From Lewinella sp. LCG006 (lineage in GTDB: Bacteria > Bacteroidota > Bacteroidia > Chitinophagales > Saprospiraceae): 64,000 bases of DNA. Shown in pieces: positions 27,299 through 37,170 of this stretch. The position numbers were made by a program, and so were the translations under genes. The stretch covers positions 4,941,802 through 5,005,801 of the forward strand of contig NZ_CP160680.1 of assembly GCF_040784935.1 (NCBI RefSeq), written 5' to 3'. How positions within the stretch are numbered: position 1 is the first letter of the stretch; every line of letters begins with the position of its first letter. The notes beneath the pieces are model-generated. The model did no database searches. It was not told the origin of the DNA and saw nothing but the letters and a program-made list of their open reading frames with translations.

Positions 27299-30200
27299 AT
27301 GATGAAACATTTATACCAATTAATAATGGGCTTGGCCTGTTTGCTCAGCACAACAAGTGTGATTGCACAGACCCCAATTGCTCACTACGATTTCTCAGGA
27401 AGCGCCAAGGATATTACGACCAATGCCAACCATGCAGTCGTAAATGGTGCGCAACTGATCCAGGATCGCCTCGGTTTTGCCAATAGTGCTTTTTTGTTTG
27501 ATGGAGAACAAAGCAGCGTTATTGCACCGAATAGCAGTGTATTGAATACGCCCCAAACGACCCTTAGCTTCTGGGTAAACGTCACGGCGCTACCAGAACA
27601 AGGCGAAGATTTTCTGCTTTCCTTTGGCGGTTGGCAGCAACGTTGGAAAGTATCTCTTCCCGCCCACGGAAAGTTGATCTGGACCACCAACAATACCTCG
27701 GGTATTTCTGACATGGATGCTGGTGATGGCAACGAGCTGGTGCCGGGGCAATGGACCCACGTAGCGATGGTCCACAACGGTACAGAAGACAAGATTTACC
27801 TCAATGGAGCAGTTGTAGCCACCAAGGCTGTAGCGGGTGATATGAATGCGACGACCAATGTTTTAGGCATAGGTTATAATCCTATTGACAACGCCAACTA
27901 CTTTGATGGTGCACTGGATGAGGTGATGATCTTTGGCACAGGACTTTCTGACGCCGAGATTGCCGCTTTGTACAATACACAAAATACTGCACCGATCATT
28001 GGCAACGGTGTCGTCGCCAGCTATTCTTTTGCTAAGGCAGGTTTTGAGGACGCTTACGGAAATCATGCAAGCTTGCAGGATGCTACCGTGGCTACCGACC
28101 GCTTCGGCTATGGCCATAGCGCCCTGGCGTTCAATGGTACCAGTACCGAAGTTACCGCACCCAACTCCTCCGTATTGAATTCCCCCACAACCTCTATCGC
28201 TTTTTGGATCAAACTCAATAGTTTACCCGCAAGTGGGGAATACTTCCTGATGTCCAATGGCGGTTGGCAAGAGCGGTGGAAAATCTCCCTGCCTGGCCAC
28301 GGTAAGCCCGTCTTTACGACCAACAACACTTCAGGTATTTCCGATATGGACAGCGGTGATGGCAATGAACTCGTCGTTGGCGAATGGACCCACGTGATGA
28401 TGGTGCATGATGGTACCAAAGATAAAATCTACCTCAACGGTGCCTTGGCCGCAGAAAAGAATGTAGCGGGTGACCTCAATGCTACAACACAGCCGCTAGG
28501 CATCGGTTACAATCCCATCGACGGAGGTAACTGGACCGACGGAGTGATCGACGAGGTAAGCATTTTAAATTATGCACTGACTGATGGGGAAGTGGCTACT
28601 CTTTACGCGGAACAAGCTACTTTCCCTGGTACGGTAACGCCAGAAGTCGCCTTGTACAGCCTGAATGGTGATGGGCAAGACGATAGTCAATTTGGCAATA
28701 GTGCTGAACTCCTTCCGGGAGCTAGTGAAGTTGCTAACCGCCACGGCTGGGGCGCAAATGCTCTGGAAGGAGCTGCTGTTGCGCCTAATTCAGTGGCCCT
28801 GCAATCGGATGCCACGACGGTCGCCTTTTGGGTAAAACCCAATAGCTTTCCGGTTTCCGGAGAAGTCTATTTACTGTCTAACGGTGGCTGGCAGGAACGG
28901 TGGAAGATTTCCATGCCTAACCACGGTAAACCCGTCTGGACAACCCACACGGCAACTTGTTGTAATGACCTCGATTCCGGCACGCCCCTAACCTTGGATA
29001 CCTGGACCCACCTGGCCATGGTACACGATGCCACGACCGGCAAAGACCTGATCTACCTCAATGGCACTTTGGCCAATGAGCGCGACGCTGCGGGCGCACT
29101 AGCGACCACCAAATACCCCCTCGGTATCGGCTACGATCCTATTGATGGCGGCAGCTTCTTTGACGGCGCTATTGATGATTTGCGTATTTACAACGAAGCG
29201 CTTGATGCAGCAGCCATTGCGGCACTCTACGCGGAGCAAAATACGGCCCCTGCTGTTAGTGACCTGGTAGCCCACTATGCTTTCAGCGGTAATGGTAAAG
29301 ACGAGACAGCTTACAACAATGATGCTTCCATGCCCGTGCTCACGACGGATCGTTTTGGTCGCACCAACCAGGCTGCTGCTTTTGACGGTACCACGGAAGT
29401 GACGGCAGCAAATTCTGCCCAGCAGAATTCACCTTTAGCCAGTATCAGTTTCTGGGTAAACCTCAACTCTTTGCCCGCTAGCGGAGAAGTCTTTTTACTC
29501 TCTAATGGCGGCTGGCAGGAACGTTGGAAGATCTCTTTGCCCAACCATGGTAAGCCCGTTTTTACCACCAATAATACCTCTGGTATTTCGGACATGGACA
29601 GTGGCGATGGGAATGAGCTGCCCGTTGGAGAATGGACGCACGTGGTAATGGTACATGATGGTAGCAAAGACATCATTTATTTCAACGGAGCCCAGGTGGC
29701 GGAGAAAAATGTGACGGGTGATTTGAATAGCACGACTCATCCGCTAGGCATGGGTTACAACCCTATTGATGGAGGAAATTGGTTGGACGGAAGCCTGGAT
29801 GATGTACAATTGTACAGTATCGCGCTTGACGGACCAGCTGTTGCAGCGCTCTATGCCGAGCAGTCTACGCCTCCGGTAATTACGGATACCGAAGCTCCTT
29901 GCGCGCCGCTTAACCTCACCGCTGACGTCGTCTTCAACAATGTTGATCTGGCGTGGTTGCCTGCTACCGATAACGAAGCAGTGACAGCCTATAACGTTTA
30001 TATTGATGACGTACTCGCGGCGACGACGGAGGAAACGAACGCTTATTTTCCGCTCCTGACACCGCTTACTACCTACACCTTTGCGGTGACGGCTATTGAT
30101 GCGGCAGGAAATGAATCTTTGCCAAGTAGCTTGTTGGTCACCACTGGTGTCGATGAAACTCCTGACATTACGCCTCCCACACCACCGATGAACCTGATGG

Positions 30201-31390
30201 GATCTCCGAGCTTTAGCTCTGTACTGCTCAGCTGGGAAGCGGCTACCGATGATACCCAGGTGGCGGGTTATTATGTTTGGTTAGATGCCGTGCCTTACGA
30301 CACCATTGGAGCCAGTAACTTGTCGATTTTGGTGACAGGCTTGGAGCCTTCTGAGTTGTACTCCTTCGAAGTAGCAGCCTTTGATTTGGCCGGCAACGTT
30401 TCAGAACTTGCCGAATTGACGCTGAGCACCACGGAGCCCCTGGAAACAGCAGAGCCCGGTTTGGTGGCTCATTATCCTTTTGATGGCAATGCCAACGATG
30501 CAACGCCTTATGCCAACCACGGGGTAATTGGAGGAGATCCGATTTTTGAAAATTCGACGCATCCTCACGGTGGTGGAATGAATATCAAGTTTGATGGAAT
30601 GCAGGATTCCGTATTGGCTCCCAATGCAGTACAGCTGCTTTCTGATTTCACCTCGGTAGCGTTCTGGATTCGGGTCGATGAAGTCAATACAGCGATAGCA
30701 GAATCTTATATCATGGACTTCGGTCACTGGAGCGAGCGCTGGAAAATCTCCTTACCACAGCACACCAAGATTGTCTGGACCACGAACAGCAACACCATTC
30801 AGTTTCCTGAATTGATTTCGGATATGGACAGCGGTGATGGTAATGAATTGGTACCTGGATTCTGGTGGTACGTAACAATGGTACACGATGGCGAAAACGA
30901 TCTGATTTACGTCAACGGTATCCAGGCCAATAGCAAGCCTGCTCCTGGTCTGTTAAACGTTACTGCCTTTAACCTCGGTATGGGAAATAACCCCATTGAA
31001 GGCGGCCAGTACTTTAATGGCGCCTTGGACAACGTAAAGATTTACAACCGGGCCTTAACTGCTGATGAAATAGCCACACTTTACGAGACAGGATCTATTG
31101 TTGTAGGTACCAATGAGCCCAACTTGATTGGCACTTACATCGAAAGTGTTTACCCCAATCCAGTTACGGATATTCTGAACGTACGGCACGGTTTGCCAGG
31201 CAACCAACCCCTCTTGTTGCGTACTTTTGACGCGGCTGGTCGCCAGTTGGATATGCTGCGCTTAACGCCTGCCCAAGTTGCCAATGGTCAATTTGACTTA
31301 TCGGTAGCTAATTATCCTGCGGGTATTTACTCCCTCAACTTTGTGTTGGGAGGTAAAAACCTGGGTACGGTGATGTTCAACAAACAGTAA
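27299..31390 (+). CDS. Five-LamG, two-Fn3 secreted binding protein with T9SS type A tail
   Basis: 1363 residues, signal peptide ending TSVIAQ. Five LamG/concanavalin-A-like domains of about 200 residues each repeat the signature APNSSVLN-x-P-x-T-x-xFW, NGGWQERWKISLP, TNNTSGISDMDSGDGNELV, W-x-HV-x-MVH-(D/N)G and IYLNG, roughly at 25-235, 240-440, 450-650, 655-860 and 1060-1275. Two fibronectin type III modules (APCAPLNLTADVVFNNVDLAWLP-like) lie between the fourth and fifth. The C-terminus is a type A sorting domain (VYPNPVTDILNVRH). No catalytic residues recognised; probably a multivalent glycan-binding surface protein. It starts 27 bp after the preceding gene and is followed by a strong terminator. 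Confidence 0.87.
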   Translation: MMKHLYQLIMGLACLLSTTSVIAQTPIAHYDFSGSAKDITTNANHAVVNGAQLIQDRLGFANSAFLFDGEQSSVIAPNSSVLNTPQTTLSFWVNVTALPEQGEDFLLSFGGWQQRWKVSLPAHGKLIWTTNNTSGISDMDAGDGNELVPGQWTHVAMVHNGTEDKIYLNGAVVATKAVAGDMNATTNVLGIGYNPIDNANYFDGALDEVMIFGTGLSDAEIAALYNTQNTAPIIGNGVVASYSFAKAGFEDAYGNHASLQDATVATDRFGYGHSALAFNGTSTEVTAPNSSVLNSPTTSIAFWIKLNSLPASGEYFLMSNGGWQERWKISLPGHGKPVFTTNNTSGISDMDSGDGNELVVGEWTHVMMVHDGTKDKIYLNGALAAEKNVAGDLNATTQPLGIGYNPIDGGNWTDGVIDEVSILNYALTDGEVATLYAEQATFPGTVTPEVALYSLNGDGQDDSQFGNSAELLPGASEVANRHGWGANALEGAAVAPNSVALQSDATTVAFWVKPNSFPVSGEVYLLSNGGWQERWKISMPNHGKPVWTTHTATCCNDLDSGTPLTLDTWTHLAMVHDATTGKDLIYLNGTLANERDAAGALATTKYPLGIGYDPIDGGSFFDGAIDDLRIYNEALDAAAIAALYAEQNTAPAVSDLVAHYAFSGNGKDETAYNNDASMPVLTTDRFGRTNQAAAFDGTTEVTAANSAQQNSPLASISFWVNLNSLPASGEVFLLSNGGWQERWKISLPNHGKPVFTTNNTSGISDMDSGDGNELPVGEWTHVVMVHDGSKDIIYFNGAQVAEKNVTGDLNSTTHPLGMGYNPIDGGNWLDGSLDDVQLYSIALDGPAVAALYAEQSTPPVITDTEAPCAPLNLTADVVFNNVDLAWLPATDNEAVTAYNVYIDDVLAATTEETNAYFPLLTPLTTYTFAVTAIDAAGNESLPSSLLVTTGVDETPDITPPTPPMNLMGSPSFSSVLLSWEAATDDTQVAGYYVWLDAVPYDTIGASNLSILVTGLEPSELYSFEVAAFDLAGNVSELAELTLSTTEPLETAEPGLVAHYPFDGNANDATPYANHGVIGGDPIFENSTHPHGGGMNIKFDGMQDSVLAPNAVQLLSDFTSVAFWIRVDEVNTAIAESYIMDFGHWSERWKISLPQHTKIVWTTNSNTIQFPELISDMDSGDGNELVPGFWWYVTMVHDGENDLIYVNGIQANSKPAPGLLNVTAFNLGMGNNPIEGGQYFNGALDNVKIYNRALTADEIATLYETGSIVVGTNEPNLIGTYIESVYPNPVTDILNVRHGLPGNQPLLLRTFDAAGRQLDMLRLTPAQVANGQFDLSVANYPAGIYSLNFVLGGKNLGTVMFNKQ

Positions 31391-31416
31391 GCAGAACCAT
31401 CAATAAATGAAAGTAG

Positions 31417-31451
31417 GGAAGGTTAGCCATCATTGCTAACCTTCCTTTTTT
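31417..31451 (+). terminator. Rho-independent terminator after the LamG/Fn3 gene
   Basis: Perfect 11-bp stem GGAAGGTTAGC / GCTAACCTTCC with loop CATCATT, followed by TTTTTT. It begins 26 bp after the stop codon. The next gene's ATG (31472) is only about 20 bp beyond the T run, so either transcription reads through part of the time or the downstream promoter overlaps this region. Confidence 0.88.
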
Positions 31452-31471
31452 CCAAACTCGTAATCAGTGTT

Positions 31472-32524
31472 ATGGCAGATATGGTTAAGCGGTTTGCAGG
31501 TAACCCTATTATAACGACAATAGACATTGCCCCGAGCCAGGAAGGTTGGGTAGTGGAATGTGTCCTTAATCCTGGCGTTTTTCGGTTTGATGGGAAAGTC
31601 TGGTTACTACTTAGAGTGGCCGAACGTCCGGTGCAGCAGGAAGGAATTATCTCATTTCCCGTACTTAAAGAAGACGGTACGGTCGAGGTCCTAGCTTTTG
31701 AAAATGACGAAGTTGATCTTTCAGATCCCCGCATGATTGGGCATAAGGGCAAAAAATACTTGTCAACGATTTCTCACTTGCGTTTGGTTTGTAGTGAAGA
31801 CGGTAAGTCGTTCATTGAACCAGAAGATTTTCCCAGCCAGCTTTTCGGTCAAGGTAAACTTGAATCTTACGGTATTGAAGACTGCCGGGTAAGCTACCTG
31901 GAAGGAGAGTATTTTCTCACCTATACCCAGGTATCGGAGAGTGGAGTAGGTGTAGGCCTCATGCGTACGCGCGATTGGCGCAATGTTAAGCGAGAAGGCA
32001 TGATTTTGCCGCCTCACAATAAGGATTGCGCCCTTTTTGAAGAAAAAATAGGAGACAAATATTTTTGTTTTCACCGCCCGTCGGGGCATGGCCCGGGAGG
32101 AAACTTTATCTGGATCGCTTCTTCGCCGGACTTACTGCACTGGGGCGCGCACCAATGTATTTTGCATACCCGCGAAGGTTGGTGGGACAGTACCAGGGTG
32201 GGAGCAGGAGCGGCACCCATCAAGACGGAAGAAGGCTGGTTGATGATCTATCACGGCGCAAATGAGGAACATCGTTATTGTCTGGGAGCAGCTTTGCTCG
32301 ATTTAGAAGATCCTTCCAAGGTGTTGGCTCGTTCTCATCGGCCACTGATGGAACCGGATGCTGTTTACGAACAGACGGGCTTCTTTGGTAATGTTATCTT
32401 TACCAATGGTCATCTGGTTGATGGCGACAAAGTAACGATGTACTACGGCGCTTCAGATGAAGTCATCTGTGTGGCAATTTTATCGGTTCAGGATATTCTT
32501 ACTGAGATCTTAACGACCGTTTAG
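31472..32524 (+). CDS. GH130-family beta-mannoside phosphorylase or mannosidase (short form)
   Basis: 350 residues from ATG 31472; the longer frame back to TTG 31433 would start inside the terminator and is rejected. Five-bladed propeller features of GH130 are seen: NPGVFRFDGKVWLLLRVAERP, DLSDPRMIG, GIEDCRVSYLEGEYFLTYT (Asp127 in the position of the family's catalytic Asp; the usual EDPR is EDCR here), HNKDCALF, and WLMIYHGANEEHRYCLGAALLDLEDP. There is no signal peptide, so it acts in the cytoplasm. The family phosphorolyses or hydrolyses beta-1,2- or beta-1,4-mannosides; which one cannot be read from sequence alone. First gene of a tight block with two ABC permeases (9-bp gap). Confidence 0.88.
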   Translation: MADMVKRFAGNPIITTIDIAPSQEGWVVECVLNPGVFRFDGKVWLLLRVAERPVQQEGIISFPVLKEDGTVEVLAFENDEVDLSDPRMIGHKGKKYLSTISHLRLVCSEDGKSFIEPEDFPSQLFGQGKLESYGIEDCRVSYLEGEYFLTYTQVSESGVGVGLMRTRDWRNVKREGMILPPHNKDCALFEEKIGDKYFCFHRPSGHGPGGNFIWIASSPDLLHWGAHQCILHTREGWWDSTRVGAGAAPIKTEEGWLMIYHGANEEHRYCLGAALLDLEDPSKVLARSHRPLMEPDAVYEQTGFFGNVIFTNGHLVDGDKVTMYYGASDEVICVAILSVQDILTEILTTV

Positions 32525-32533
32525 CTAAAAAAA

Positions 32534-33403
32534 ATGATAAAAAACCGTACGAAAAGTCGATTATTACCCTACCTCATCGTATCGCCCTACTTGTTGCATC
32601 TGGTGCTGTTTATCCTGTTTCCGGTAGGGTTCTCCATCCTGCTTACTTTCCATAAATGGAACATTATAGCGCCGATGGAATTTGTTGGGATGGATAATTT
32701 TTCTCGTCTCATCCAGGATCGATTGTTCTGGAAAGCTATTCTGAATACCCTGAAGTTTCTCCTCATTCATATCCCCTTACAGGTGCTTATCGCACTAGGT
32801 TTGGCCTACGTTTTGAACGAGAAACTATTCATGCGTGGCTTTTTTCGAGCGTCGTTCTTCTTACCAGTAGTCGTCTCTGGCGTGGTGGTAACCATCTTGT
32901 GGCAACAACTCCTGGGAGTAGAGACCGGGTTGCTGAACCGGATGTTGACGGATTTGGGTTTTGCTCGGGTAGGTTGGCTCACCAATCCTAAGATCGCCAT
33001 GATCTCTATTGCGATTATGGCGACGTGGAAAAATGTCGGATTGTACGTTATCCTTTTTCTGGTAGGTTTGCAGGCTGTTCCACAAAGCTACTACGAGGCC
33101 GCTAAGGTAGAAGGTGCGAGTTCCTGGCAACAGTTCCGGTACATTACCCTGCCTGCGATCAACCCTACGCTTTTCATGGTGGCGATCTTATCGACCATAG
33201 GTGGATTCAGTCTCTTTATTGAACCCTACATCATGACGGATGGAGGGCCACTCAACAGCACCTTGTCAGCGATGCTTTACATCTACAAACAGGCCTTTGG
33301 TTATTATCACATGGGGTATTCCGCAACCTTGGGGCTGTTTTTTGCGGTCCTGATCATGTTGGTAGTGGCTGTTCAGAAATATACCATTGAAACGGACGAA
33401 TAA
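32534..33403 (+). CDS. Sugar ABC transporter permease, MalF/UgpA type
   Basis: 289 residues, about six hydrophobic segments. The cytoplasmic EAA loop YYEAAKVEGASSWQQFRYITLPAINPT, which docks on the ATPase, is near residue 190. Belongs to the carbohydrate uptake transporter-1 (CUT1) type. It partners with the MalG-type permease that follows, the ATPase at 37171 and the binding lipoprotein at 38416. Sugar importers of this class are uncommon in Bacteroidota, which usually depend on SusCD plus secondary transporters. Confidence 0.93.
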   Translation: MIKNRTKSRLLPYLIVSPYLLHLVLFILFPVGFSILLTFHKWNIIAPMEFVGMDNFSRLIQDRLFWKAILNTLKFLLIHIPLQVLIALGLAYVLNEKLFMRGFFRASFFLPVVVSGVVVTILWQQLLGVETGLLNRMLTDLGFARVGWLTNPKIAMISIAIMATWKNVGLYVILFLVGLQAVPQSYYEAAKVEGASSWQQFRYITLPAINPTLFMVAILSTIGGFSLFIEPYIMTDGGPLNSTLSAMLYIYKQAFGYYHMGYSATLGLFFAVLIMLVVAVQKYTIETDE

Positions 33404-33413
33404 TCATTTCATC

Positions 33414-34229
33414 ATGAAGCTAACCCGCATTTTGCTGTACTGTGTTTTGGTCATCGCTGCCCTGGCCTTTATTTATCCTTTTTACTGGATGCTACTGGCT
33501 TCTTTTACCCCTGAAGCCAACATTACCGAGTTGGGGCTTCTGCCACATGGTTTTACCCTGGACAACTATTTGGCGCTATTTGATAAAATCCCCATTTGGC
33601 GTTCCTTTTTCAATAGCAGTCTGGTGGCACTCACCGCCACCGCGGGCGTATTGACCTTTGGGTCGATGACGGGATATGCTTTATCTAAACTTCACTTTCG
33701 TGGTCGCGAGGCGCTTTTTTACATTGTCATCTTTACCATGACCCTCCCGTTTCAGATTACCTTAATTCCCAATTATATTCTGATGGTAGAATTTGGGTGG
33801 GTAGACACGCTGGCCGCACTCATCGTCCCCGCGCTGAATGGTGCATTTGCTATCCTGCTTTTTCGGCAGGCTTTCAAAGCCATACCTGATGATCTCATCT
33901 ACGCTGCCAGGGTAGACGGGTGTGGTGAGTTGCGCATCATCTTCCAGGTGTTGTGGCCCAATATTTTGCCTACCCTGATTACTGTCGGGATTCTCACGTT
34001 TATGAATTCGTGGAATGATGTGCTCTGGCCACTGATCGTCATTCGGGAAGAAGATTTAATGACTATGCCTCAATTGGTGACCCTCTTTGCCGTGGGTGGG
34101 CGAGCGGAGGCACAGTTAGGAGTCAAGCTGGCCGCTGCGTTTTTACTGGCCTTGCCGATTATTATTGCCTACGCGATTTTTCAGAAACATTTTATTCAGA
34201 GTATGGCCTCTTCCGGGCTAAAAGGGTAA
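33414..34229 (+). CDS. Sugar ABC transporter permease, MalG/UgpE type
   Basis: 271 residues from ATG 33414 (a TTG at 33387 overlapping the previous gene is less likely). Six membrane segments are predicted by eye, with the EAA loop LIYAARVDGCGELRIIFQVLWPNILPT and the family's TGYALSKLHFRGREALF segment. The start lies 10 bp after the MalF-type gene. It forms the heterodimeric inner-membrane channel with it; the substrate is presumably the mannoside handled by the flanking GH130 enzymes. Confidence 0.93.
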   Translation: MKLTRILLYCVLVIAALAFIYPFYWMLLASFTPEANITELGLLPHGFTLDNYLALFDKIPIWRSFFNSSLVALTATAGVLTFGSMTGYALSKLHFRGREALFYIVIFTMTLPFQITLIPNYILMVEFGWVDTLAALIVPALNGAFAILLFRQAFKAIPDDLIYAARVDGCGELRIIFQVLWPNILPTLITVGILTFMNSWNDVLWPLIVIREEDLMTMPQLVTLFAVGGRAEAQLGVKLAAAFLLALPIIIAYAIFQKHFIQSMASSGLKG

Positions 34230-34245
34230 TGATCCATCATTAACT

Positions 34246-35676
34246 ATGAAAGCAATCCAAAGAACAAATATTCGATTATACGCCAATCCTCAACGGGTGC
34301 TGGCCCGCTACCTCAATGTTGGGAACGCAGTACGTATTGCACCAGTGGCGGACTATATACGACAATTGTCTGCTGCTGCTGTCGCGGAACAATTAGCAAC
34401 CTTGAACCAGGAATTTGGCCAGCGGCACGCTGATTTGACTGCTATTTTTCGTAAAAATTACGAGCGCTTGCTGCAATATGTTCCTCCTTTGGCCAACGCC
34501 GATAAACAAGTCTTGCTTGGCGCTTATTTTACCAATGAATACAGTATTGAGGCGGCTGCGCTATTCAACCCTTCTATTGTCCCTCACTCTGATCAGGAAG
34601 GCGTCCCCAACGGGGCCACACGGTTTTTGATGAGCTTGAGGGCTGCTGGCGAAGGACATATTTCGTCCATCACCTTTGCTACCGGATTGATAGATGCGCA
34701 GGGAAATATCGTACTTGATGAACGTTCCGGGCATCTGGATAGTGGAGACGTTACCACCGAATTGGTACGCGATAAATCCTTTGTGATAAGGAGGTTGAAG
34801 CATCTAGAGGCTTTCGAAAAGCTTTTAGAAGAAACGTTACCCGCTTCTTTTAACTTGGAAGAAGCAAAACAAATCATTGGTGACCAAAAAGAACTAACGC
34901 TTACCCAGCAGCAGGAAATACAGCAGGCACTGGCCCTCGTCTTCGAATTAAACTACGAAGTGGCTTTTGAGGAGCACATTCCTTTGATCAATAGGGTGCT
35001 TTTTCCACAATCTCGCGCAGAAACCAATGGGATTGAGGATGCCAGGTTCGTAACGTTTACCGAGGAGGGCAAGACCTCTTACTTGGGAACTTATACCGCT
35101 TACAATGGCCGGGAAATTCGCCCCCAGCTGATCGTAACGACCGATTTTCGTCATTATAAAATCGGCCCCTTTTATGGCGCTGCCGCTTCCGATAAAGGAA
35201 TGGCCCTCTTTCCCGAAAAAATTGCGGGCCGTTATGCGATGATTGGCCGACAAGGAGGCCGTAGTTTGTCAATTATGTATTCCGATGATCTCTATTTTTG
35301 GGAGGAGGCGCTTCCGCTGCAAGCTCCTGAGCGGGGCTGGGAGATGTTGCAAATTGGCAATTGTGGAAGCCCCGTCAAGACCGATGCTGGCTGGCTGTTG
35401 CTCACCCATGGCGTGGGGCCCATGCGTAAATATGTGCTGAGTTGTTCCCTCCTCGATCTCGAACATCCAGAGAAGGTGTTGGCCAGTTTGGATTTGCCGC
35501 TGTTGTCACCGAATTCGGAAGAAAGAGAGGGCTACGTGCCCAATGTGCTGTACACCTGTGGTATGATGGCCCATGCTGGCCGGTTGATTATTCCTTACGC
35601 CATGTCCGACAATGCGATCAGTTTTGCAACAATAGCGGAGGAGGATCTAATTGCTGAATTATTAAAAAACAACTAG
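34246..35676 (+). CDS. GH130-family glycosidase/phosphorylase (long form)
   Basis: 476 residues, cytoplasmic. The N-terminal ~170 residues are helical (NPQRVLARYLNVGNAVR; AALFNPSIVPHSDQ with ATRFLMSLRAAGEGHISSITFATG). The propeller then shows NGIEDARFVTFTEEGKTSYLGTYTAYNG (Glu264-Asp265), DKGMALFPEKIAGRYAMIGRQGG, GNCGSPVKTDAGWLLLTHGVGPMRKYVLSCSLLDLEHP and YVPNVLYTCG. The layout resembles GH130 members known as beta-1,2-mannosidases or oligomannoside phosphorylases, but I cannot assign a subfamily. It shares the fold but little sequence with the shorter GH130 upstream, so the two probably attack different linkages or chain lengths. Sixteen bp after the permease. Confidence 0.88.
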   Translation: MKAIQRTNIRLYANPQRVLARYLNVGNAVRIAPVADYIRQLSAAAVAEQLATLNQEFGQRHADLTAIFRKNYERLLQYVPPLANADKQVLLGAYFTNEYSIEAAALFNPSIVPHSDQEGVPNGATRFLMSLRAAGEGHISSITFATGLIDAQGNIVLDERSGHLDSGDVTTELVRDKSFVIRRLKHLEAFEKLLEETLPASFNLEEAKQIIGDQKELTLTQQQEIQQALALVFELNYEVAFEEHIPLINRVLFPQSRAETNGIEDARFVTFTEEGKTSYLGTYTAYNGREIRPQLIVTTDFRHYKIGPFYGAAASDKGMALFPEKIAGRYAMIGRQGGRSLSIMYSDDLYFWEEALPLQAPERGWEMLQIGNCGSPVKTDAGWLLLTHGVGPMRKYVLSCSLLDLEHPEKVLASLDLPLLSPNSEEREGYVPNVLYTCGMMAHAGRLIIPYAMSDNAISFATIAEEDLIAELLKNN

Positions 35677-36993
35677 ATGCGTAATACGAAGTATTTCCTC
35701 CAATTTTTATTGCTCGTTAGCTGCTGTTTTACCTGCGCTCCTTCTCCTTCTGAGACGGTAGAGCAAGCAACAGAACCCACTGAAATAAAGCAAAGTATAA
35801 TCAATACCAGTCATCTCGATCATCTCTTCACCACGCTCAAAGTAAAAGGCCAGGAGGTAGGCGCCATCTGGATTTACAGTGAGGCACCGGATTACCATCT
35901 GGTGACCGATGAAGACGAGGGTTTCACTTGCGTGGATGACGTGGCGAGGAGCCTGGTTTTTTATTGCCGCTATTTTGCGCAAGCGCCTTCCTCGGAAGTA
36001 TTGGAGAGAATTGCAGCCTTGTCTGAGTTTATCCTGCAGCTGCGCGCCGAAAATGGGTATTTCTACAATTTTGTTTTTCCTGATGGGACCATTAATACAA
36101 CGCACCAAAACAGCGTTGCTACCCCCAACTGGTGGTCATGGAGAGCCTTTTGGGCCTTGACGGAATTGCAAGCGGTAGAGGCTGCTGAGTTAAAGAATTT
36201 GCAAGAACGTAGCCTTGCGGTTATAGAAACCATGATTCCGCTGATTGCTACCTTATGTACCCAATCCGAGGAGGTTTACACCTTGGAAGGGCTATCGCTT
36301 CCCCGCTGTTTGTCGGAAATGGGGACGGACCAAATTGCGATTGTTTTGCACGGACTCAATAATCATTATCAACAGTCTCCTTCCGAGGATTTGCGCGAGC
36401 TGATCCGTAAAATGGGGAATCTGATGCTGAGTGCACAAGCAGGCGACGAAGAACAAGCTCCTCATGGTGCTTTTTTGAGCTGGCGAAATCACTGGCATGC
36501 TTGGGGCAATACCCAAGCTTATGCGCTTTTGACTGCTGGAGAACTTCTTGAGGATACCCGTTTTGTAGAAGCTGGTCTGCGGGAAGTCCGCTATTTTCAG
36601 CCGTACTTCTTAGCACAAGATGGGCTACATGCTTTTGAAGTTGTACAAAAAGACAAAACACTGGAAATGACTAACATTCAGCAATTTCCACAAATAGCCT
36701 ATAATATCCGACCGATGGTCTACGCTGCACTAAAGGCTTATGAGCTAACCGGCGAGGAAGCGTATGCACTACAGGCGGCGGAATTGGCGGCCTGGTTCCT
36801 GGGCGATAATCCTGTGGAAAAGGTCATGTATGATGCCACCAGTGGCCGTACTTTTGACGGCATCAACAGCGCAGATCAGGTGAATCAAAATTCAGGAGCA
36901 GAATCTACCATTGAGGCTTTGTTGACGCTGCTTGCGGTAGAGCAGGTGCCCGTCGCGCAGGCGGCGCTGTTGGCTGCTGCAAAACGAGAATAG
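35677..36993 (+). CDS. Lipoprotein with (alpha/alpha)-barrel glycosidase-like domain
   Basis: 438 residues; the ATG follows directly on the preceding stop, indicating co-translation. An N-terminal lipoprotein signal with Cys cluster (LLVSCCFTCAPSPSE), then a helical toroid-like domain with conserved aromatic and acidic patches: DEGFTCVDDVARSLVFYCRYF, ENGYFYNFVFPDGTINTTHQNS, PNWWSWRAFWALTELQ, AYNIRPMVYAALKAYELTGEEAY, and the end motif FDGINSADQVNQNSGAESTIEAL. The last motif is frequent in GH-type helical barrels of Bacteroidota, but the family is not one I can name. It probably trims the imported oligosaccharide in the periplasm before ABC uptake. Confidence 0.75.
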   Translation: MRNTKYFLQFLLLVSCCFTCAPSPSETVEQATEPTEIKQSIINTSHLDHLFTTLKVKGQEVGAIWIYSEAPDYHLVTDEDEGFTCVDDVARSLVFYCRYFAQAPSSEVLERIAALSEFILQLRAENGYFYNFVFPDGTINTTHQNSVATPNWWSWRAFWALTELQAVEAAELKNLQERSLAVIETMIPLIATLCTQSEEVYTLEGLSLPRCLSEMGTDQIAIVLHGLNNHYQQSPSEDLRELIRKMGNLMLSAQAGDEEQAPHGAFLSWRNHWHAWGNTQAYALLTAGELLEDTRFVEAGLREVRYFQPYFLAQDGLHAFEVVQKDKTLEMTNIQQFPQIAYNIRPMVYAALKAYELTGEEAYALQAAELAAWFLGDNPVEKVMYDATSGRTFDGINSADQVNQNSGAESTIEALLTLLAVEQVPVAQAALLAAAKRE

Positions 36994-37170
36994 AACTTTG
37001 ATCTTGACTTTTTTAGCCACGAAGACACAAAAATACAAAATAGCACGGAATATTTTTTGTGCATTTTGGTGTTTTGGAGCTTCGGTGTCTATTGATGTTC
37101 CTTCTCTGGGCTTTGCGCGAGACCCACTATTTAGGGGACTCCTTCTAATCACTCTTAAATACCCTTTTCC

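Noticed and set aside
31433-31471. TTG-initiated extension of the short GH130 protein
   Set aside because: The extension is encoded by the arm and T run of a perfect terminator; ATG 31472 begins right where family similarity starts.
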